Virus record (IMG/VR): IMGVR_UViG_3300042309_000677
Span: 1-26,624 of that record
Reading direction: 5' to 3' (one strand)
Source: a virus
Length of the DNA: 26,624 bases
The notes beneath the pieces were generated by a model. The model was not told the origin of the DNA. It saw only the letters and a list, made by a program, of their open reading frames with translations, and did not search any database. Positions 22,578-26,624 of this stretch are shown piece after piece. Every line of letters begins with the position of its first letter. Positions within the stretch are counted from its first letter, which is position 1. The translations under genes and the position numbers were made by a program.

Positions 22578-24643
22578 GATTCACCACGCTCCCGGCGAAT
22601 GCGCACTGCCCGGAACACATTGTTGAGACCCCAGATCCAGTCGCCATAGCCGGGGTCTCGCCCGCCATTGCCCTGCCGGCGCTGCTTGCGCTCCGGGGGC
22701 TTGCCAGTCTCCTCCCCATAGGAGCGCTTCCGCTGCTGCAAACGCTTCTGGGCCGGGCTGGTGGTGCCCAGATAGCGGCTGGCCTCCATAAACACCATCG
22801 CGGCCTTCAACCGCTCGTCATCCACGCCGCTCAGTTGGTTGCGGGCCAGGCTGCGCTGGTAGTCCAGGGCCTCCTTCTCGCTGCCATGCACGCTGGAGTC
22901 CGCCTCAAGGTTGTAGGTCAGCTCAGCCCGGTCAATCCCGGTCATTCGCACGATCTGGTCAGTGGCCCAGTTCAGTTCATCGGCGCTCATGCGCTGGGCG
23001 ACGGCAGCCTGAAACAGGCTCCCCCCGAGTGACTGGTCCCCGTAGCGGAGACCATCACTGATGTAGCCGCGGTCGTTGAAGAACTCCTGGTCGTTCTTCT
23101 CCGCGAACTTCTTGAGCCCCTTCGGCCTGGGCAGGCCCTCGCCCTTCGGTTCGATCGGTTGAAGCCGCGCTGGCTTTTCCTTTGGCCGAACCACCCGCGG
23201 CGTCGCGCCCTCGCTGCTGGTGCTGGAGCCCGCGGCCGTGGCCTGGCCGGCGCCCTGTGGTGTCGCCTTGGCACCAACAAAGGCACCCTCGCTCATCCAA
23301 GAGCCGCCGGGATACCAGTGCCCGTCTGGCCCGTATTCGCCGCCGGGCTTGGCGCGGCGCAGCTTGACCTCCACCGATGGCTTGCGGCCGGTTTTGGCTG
23401 CCTCGGCCTTGCGGCGCTCGCGCTCTGCCCTGGTCACGGCACGTTGCTCGACGGCCTCAGCTCGCAGGGCCTTGGCTTTGGCCATGGCTTCTTCGGGCTT
23501 GAGCACGCCGATACCGCGGGGTGCGATTTCACCTCGGGCCAGCTGCTGCAACCTTGAGATGCGCTCTTTGCTGACGCCAGCACGGGCTTCTTTGCGGCAA
23601 TCCTTCTGGACGCTGATGCAGGAACTGCCGCAGCTGTAGCCCGTGCTGCAACGTCGCTTGATTGCATCGAGCCTGGCGAAGAGCCAGTCCAAGGGCCCCT
23701 GGGAGTCGCTGCGGGCCGCCGCCTGCAGCTTGGCCTCTGCACGCTGCAGCCGCTTGGCCAGGTCACTTCGCTCGTTTTGGAGCTTGTTGGCCATGGCCGT
23801 TTTCCTCTGGCCCGTGTAGCTCCAGCCCTTCTCGCTCATCCGCTCTGCTTTCCACTGCACATTCAGCTGGGCGTACATGTCCTGCTCGCTGGAGATGCCA
23901 TTGCTGTTTTCGATCTGGTCAGCGGTGGCGTCGCCCATCCGCCATTCCCGCCTGCGGCCCCAGTCTTCTGTTCGCCACGCGCCGACGCTGACCTCTGGCC
24001 GGGATGACAGCTCCACCTCATCCCAGTCCTTCTGCCATTTCTTTTCCAGCTCGCCGAGCTGGTGCTGGGCCATTCGCAGCCGGGCGACGGTGCGGGCAGT
24101 GCTTTGAAGGCCCTTGAACTCCTTTCGATCCAGCGGGTCGGTGTAGCCCATCAGCTTCAGGGCTGATTCGGCGCTGACCACGCGGGTTTGGCCCTGGTGC
24201 TCGACCTCAAATTGATGCACCACGTTGCGGCCGGTCTCGACGTTGGCGATGCTCTTCTCCCAGTCAGACACCCGGCGCTCGACCACCTCGCCTCGCTGGT
24301 CCTGCACCTCTTCTGTCGTCCACTGCCAGGTGTAGCCAATGAGCCTGGCGCCGCTGGGTCCGGTGATCGGGCTCTCAAGCGCCACCCGCTCTTTGGGCCG
24401 GCTGCGGCGTGCCTCAACTGGGGCAGACCCTGGGCCGCCTGCCTCAGATGAGGCGGTTTGAGGGTTTGCACCTCCAGCGCTTTTCTGGCAGGTCTTGTCC
24501 CTGGAGATCCACCCCCTACCGCACGGCTGGCCCTTGCCGCCGCCGCCAAACAGATCCAGCTGGCCTGGGGCGGCCTTGACCTTGGCGTCCAGTCGCCGCT
24601 CCAGCTGCAGCAACCGCTCTGAGATCTCTGCGGTGGTGGCCAT
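22574..24643 (-). CDS. 689-aa protein with two Cys modules, function unknown
   Basis: Residues 24-54 carry the first module (APGQLDLFGGGGKGQPCG, WISRDKTCQKS; Cys41, Cys52), shared with the kinase. Residues 324-375 carry a second type (CSTGYSCGSSCISVQKDC; Cys332, 338, 342, 349, then RISRLQQLARGEIAPRGIG), nearly identical to the start of the metallopeptidase upstream. Between them is a charged helical region (REWRMGDATADQIENSNG). At 436-456 there is GEYGPDGHWYPGGSWMSEGA, a pattern I recall from phage and polyvalent proteins. The C-terminus is helical and basic. It starts 1 nt after the metallopeptidase stop. It may be a virion-associated or delivered protein; no catalytic site is recognised. 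Confidence 0.78.
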   Translation of the reverse strand: MATTAEISERLLQLERRLDAKVKAAPGQLDLFGGGGKGQPCGRGWISRDKTCQKSAGGANPQTASSEAGGPGSAPVEARRSRPKERVALESPITGPSGARLIGYTWQWTTEEVQDQRGEVVERRVSDWEKSIANVETGRNVVHQFEVEHQGQTRVVSAESALKLMGYTDPLDRKEFKGLQSTARTVARLRMAQHQLGELEKKWQKDWDEVELSSRPEVSVGAWRTEDWGRRREWRMGDATADQIENSNGISSEQDMYAQLNVQWKAERMSEKGWSYTGQRKTAMANKLQNERSDLAKRLQRAEAKLQAAARSDSQGPLDWLFARLDAIKRRCSTGYSCGSSCISVQKDCRKEARAGVSKERISRLQQLARGEIAPRGIGVLKPEEAMAKAKALRAEAVEQRAVTRAERERRKAEAAKTGRKPSVEVKLRRAKPGGEYGPDGHWYPGGSWMSEGAFVGAKATPQGAGQATAAGSSTSSEGATPRVVRPKEKPARLQPIEPKGEGLPRPKGLKKFAEKNDQEFFNDRGYISDGLRYGDQSLGGSLFQAAVAQRMSADELNWATDQIVRMTGIDRAELTYNLEADSSVHGSEKEALDYQRSLARNQLSGVDDERLKAAMVFMEASRYLGTTSPAQKRLQQRKRSYGEETGKPPERKQRRQGNGGRDPGYGDWIWGLNNVFRAVRIRRERGES
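23508..23550 (-). repeat. 43-bp exact direct repeat, copy A
   Basis: These 43 bases are identical to 26371-26413, 2.86 kb away, within a longer homologous stretch encoding the LQQLARGEIAPRGIG segment in both proteins. Identity ends sharply at both edges. It is probably the trace of a module duplication or gene conversion, and could support recombination between the two genes. Confidence 0.9.
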
Positions 24644-24644
24644 C

Positions 24645-26588
24645 TCAGCTCAGCCAGAAAACGAAGCGCCGCACCCGCTCCTCGCGGGAATCGCGCCGGG
24701 TTCCACCTGGGAAGTCGTCCTGGCGGATCTGGGCCATCAGAGCGTCAAACATTGGCTCCATCGCCTCGGCTTGCTCCCTGGTGGGCCACAGCGGATCGCC
24801 AGTGGCTTGCGTGAGATAGCTGTTCTCTCGTCCGGCCTTGGCCAGCTTCAGCTGGCAGTAGGTCTCAAACGAACGGGCAAACATCTCCTCACGCGACTGC
24901 CAATACTGATCGCTGATCATCATTCCCTGCTTTTTCTTCTCTCTGATTGCGCGGTACACCTGCTGGATGTAGCCAGTTGTTTCCCATGACGCCATCACGC
25001 CGCGCATGGCGGCTCTTTTCTCAGGGCTGCCAACCCCCTGGGTCAGGAATGACCGGCCACCTGCGGTGTAATTGTCCAGGGCGTGGCCCCATTCATGGGC
25101 CAGCGTGCCGATGCCTTTTTTGCGGGTCAGGTTGATCACCTTCATGCCTGGCTCGTAGTGAGCCATGGCCGTGCCCTTGCCGCGGGCCCCGATGGCCAGG
25201 CCCAGCGTGCCCTTGAGGCTGATGGCTTCATCAGGCAACTCCAGGATGTCCGCCAGGTCCACCAGGGCCTCGGCGGCCTTCTGGACGTGATGCTTGCGCT
25301 CGTCATCCGTGACGGAGTTGCCGTATTGCAGGCCGCGGAAGCCTGAGCGTTTGATGATCTGCTCGGTGGCGGCCTCCACAGAGCCGCCGACACTGCGACC
25401 GCCGACACGCCGGGCAGGGGCCACGTACAGATCAGCCGCGCTGAAGCGCTTCTTGCCGCTGCCTTCCTTGCCAAATGCCGCGGCCAGGGTGGAGCCCTCG
25501 ATGATCCTGGTGGCTGCCTCTGCAGCCCTGCCCATGGATGTGGCGGGGTTCTGGCGCCAGTCCGCGCCAACATCGGCGGCCAGGGCCTTGGCGAACGCTT
25601 CCATCTGCCCGTAAACGCTGGTGCTGCCGCGCTTGGTCAGGCGCCTTTGCATGTCCACCAAACCGTTGGCCACTGGGTTAAACGGGTCCCCATAGGTGCT
25701 CTGGTAGCCCTGGCCCTCGGTCTTGCGGTACTGGCTGATCAGCTCCGATAGGCGCCTTTTCAGGGCCGAGCGCACGTCGCCGGCCGGCATGTCCTTGTTG
25801 GCCTCGACAAAGCTCCGCACGGACTGGAAGGCGTCGAAATACTGCTTGCGCAGGGTCTTCGCGTCGGCCGCCTCGATCGTCCGGCCGCCATAGGTCATCC
25901 TGTCCCGCGCCTGCCGGCTTTCCATGTCGGAGAGGTAGTCCGCCACGGCCTTCGCCGACAGGCCAGGGAAGGCTTTCAGGCAGTAATGGGCCTCCAGGCG
26001 GGAGAGGCAGTTGGTGGGCTCGATCCCGGCGATCAGATCCGTCGGGAAGTTTTTGAGCATGTTGTCCCGCGTGATCAGCTTCTCGGCCTGACCAGAGGCC
26101 TCCGCCTCCTCGATCGTGCGGAAGGCATTGCGCTTGTGCCGGGCCGAGTTGGCCAGGTCCTCACCAGCGTTCTGGACCGAGGATTTGCGAGCGAACGCAT
26201 AGTCCTCGTCCTGCTCAACCGGTTTGGCCTTGGTTCGCGGCGAGCCCGCTGGCGGGGCCGCCTTGGCTGCTTGAGCCGCCTGGCGCTGCTGCTTGATTTC
26301 GGAAGCCCGCGCCTGCCGGCCGGCGGCCAGTTGCTCGGCCTTGGTGGCGGCCTCGACCGGCTTTAGGGTCCCGATACCGCGGGGTGCGATTTCACCTCGG
26401 GCCAGCTGCTGCAGGCGGTTGATCCGTTCTTTGCTGATCGCAGAGCCGGCTTCCTTTCGGCAGTCCTTCTGAACCGAGATGCAGGTGCTGCCGCAGCCAT
26501 AGCCCGTCACGCATTTGCGCTTGACTGCATCGAGCCGTGCCTCGATCTCGCCCAACAAGGCCTGCCGTAGGCACAACTGAACCTTCAT
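24645..26588 (-). CDS. LPD1-like zinc metallopeptidase with Cys module (polyvalent-type)
   Basis: A 647-aa product. Residues 26-43 hold a Cys module (CVTGYGCGSTCISVQKDC) followed by a segment shared with the neighbouring 689-aa protein. The C-terminal third matches large polyvalent-protein-associated domain 1: FRGLQYGNSVTDDERKHH, GTLGLAIGARGKGTAMAHYE, then LAHEWGHALDN with HEWGH at 498-502, and a later EEMFARSFE (567-575) that can give the third metal ligand. These residues form a gluzincin-like zinc site. Polyvalent proteins are delivered into recipient cells by phages and conjugative elements and protect the incoming DNA. The ATG at 26588 shares TGATG with a possible upstream stop; GTG at 26591 is an alternative. 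Peptidase activity is predicted, its target is unknown. Confidence 0.85.
   Translation of the reverse strand: MKVQLCLRQALLGEIEARLDAVKRKCVTGYGCGSTCISVQKDCRKEAGSAISKERINRLQQLARGEIAPRGIGTLKPVEAATKAEQLAAGRQARASEIKQQRQAAQAAKAAPPAGSPRTKAKPVEQDEDYAFARKSSVQNAGEDLANSARHKRNAFRTIEEAEASGQAEKLITRDNMLKNFPTDLIAGIEPTNCLSRLEAHYCLKAFPGLSAKAVADYLSDMESRQARDRMTYGGRTIEAADAKTLRKQYFDAFQSVRSFVEANKDMPAGDVRSALKRRLSELISQYRKTEGQGYQSTYGDPFNPVANGLVDMQRRLTKRGSTSVYGQMEAFAKALAADVGADWRQNPATSMGRAAEAATRIIEGSTLAAAFGKEGSGKKRFSAADLYVAPARRVGGRSVGGSVEAATEQIIKRSGFRGLQYGNSVTDDERKHHVQKAAEALVDLADILELPDEAISLKGTLGLAIGARGKGTAMAHYEPGMKVINLTRKKGIGTLAHEWGHALDNYTAGGRSFLTQGVGSPEKRAAMRGVMASWETTGYIQQVYRAIREKKKQGMMISDQYWQSREEMFARSFETYCQLKLAKAGRENSYLTQATGDPLWPTREQAEAMEPMFDALMAQIRQDDFPGGTRRDSREERVRRFVFWLS
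26371..26413 (-). repeat. 43-bp exact direct repeat, copy B
   Basis: Second copy of the repeat at 23508-23550, here near the start of the metallopeptidase gene. Confidence 0.9.
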
Positions 26589-26624
26589 CACGACCGCCCG
26601 CTATGGGGGCAGTATTGCGCCGCT
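26588..26624 (-). CDS. Possible 3' end of an upstream gene (partial)
   Basis: The last 37 bases are open in a frame that ends with TGA at 26590-26588 and encodes about 11 residues (AAQYCPHSGRS). The stop would overlap the metallopeptidase ATG as TGATG, the junction type used at several places in this operon. A second frame ends with TAG at 26603-26601, so the reading is not certain. A portal or minor head gene would be expected here. Confidence 0.3.
   Translation of the reverse strand, partial: AAQYCPHSGRS

Noticed and set aside
22008-22649. Plus-strand open frame of 213 codons
   Set aside because: It is antisense to the kinase core, whose catalytic motifs are all intact on the minus strand.
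1-26624. CRISPR array, tRNA, rRNA or insertion sequence
   Set aside because: I saw no regularly spaced repeats, no tRNA-like cloverleaf, no rRNA and no transposase or terminal inverted repeats. Coding density is near complete.

Overview
This window is the late structural region of a tailed bacteriophage or prophage. Almost everything is on the minus strand, so the genes are described here from high to low coordinates. The order (accessory head proteins, prohead protease and scaffold, capsid decoration, major capsid, head-tail connectors, tail tube, tail chaperones, tape measure, lambda L/K/J-like tip proteins, tail fibre) is that of a long non-contractile-tailed siphophage. The host is inferred to be a picocyanobacterium (Synechococcus/Cyanobium type). 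The evidence is the beta-helix fibre at the low-coordinate edge, which resembles fibre domains of T4-like cyanophages, and a tail protein with repeats of the kind common in cyanophages. No integrase, terminase, portal or lysis gene lies in the window, so phage and prophage cannot be told apart.

Layout. Positions 26588-21040 hold four genes. Three encode a zinc metallopeptidase of the LPD1 polyvalent type, a 689-aa protein of unknown function and a protein-kinase-fold protein. These three share small cysteine-containing modules. The fourth encodes a small hypothetical protein. At 20855-21082 a single plus-strand gene encodes a 75-aa Xre-type repressor-like protein; it is the only convincing gene against the direction of the operon. 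Positions 20745-17879 encode a DUF2213-type prohead protease fused to an acidic, helical scaffold domain (with a probable internal start for free scaffold), a decoration/cement protein and a DUF2184-type major capsid protein. Positions 17873-15932 hold five small head-completion and neck genes. Positions 15919-13812 hold two paralogous tail-tube-like proteins, the second with a long beta-rich extension. Positions 13567-12588 encode two tail-assembly chaperone forms joined by a -1 frameshift at a perfect A-AAA-AAA site. Positions 12563-7527 encode a 1678-aa tape measure protein with an internal M23 peptidase domain. Positions 7530-1507 hold the tail-tip genes (L-like, NlpC/P60-like, J-like hub and three small tail proteins). 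Positions 1476-1 encode the N-terminal 492 residues of a tail fibre that runs off the window.

The genes are tightly packed with ATGA or TGATG junctions throughout, suggesting one translationally coupled late operon. The only intergenic stretch of note is the 109 bp at 20746-20854, beside the plus-strand regulator.

The most unusual part is the three-gene block at 21342-26588: a kinase, a metallopeptidase and a third protein carry related Cys modules next to the capsid genes. This would fit proteins packaged in the virion and delivered to the host, but that is inference.
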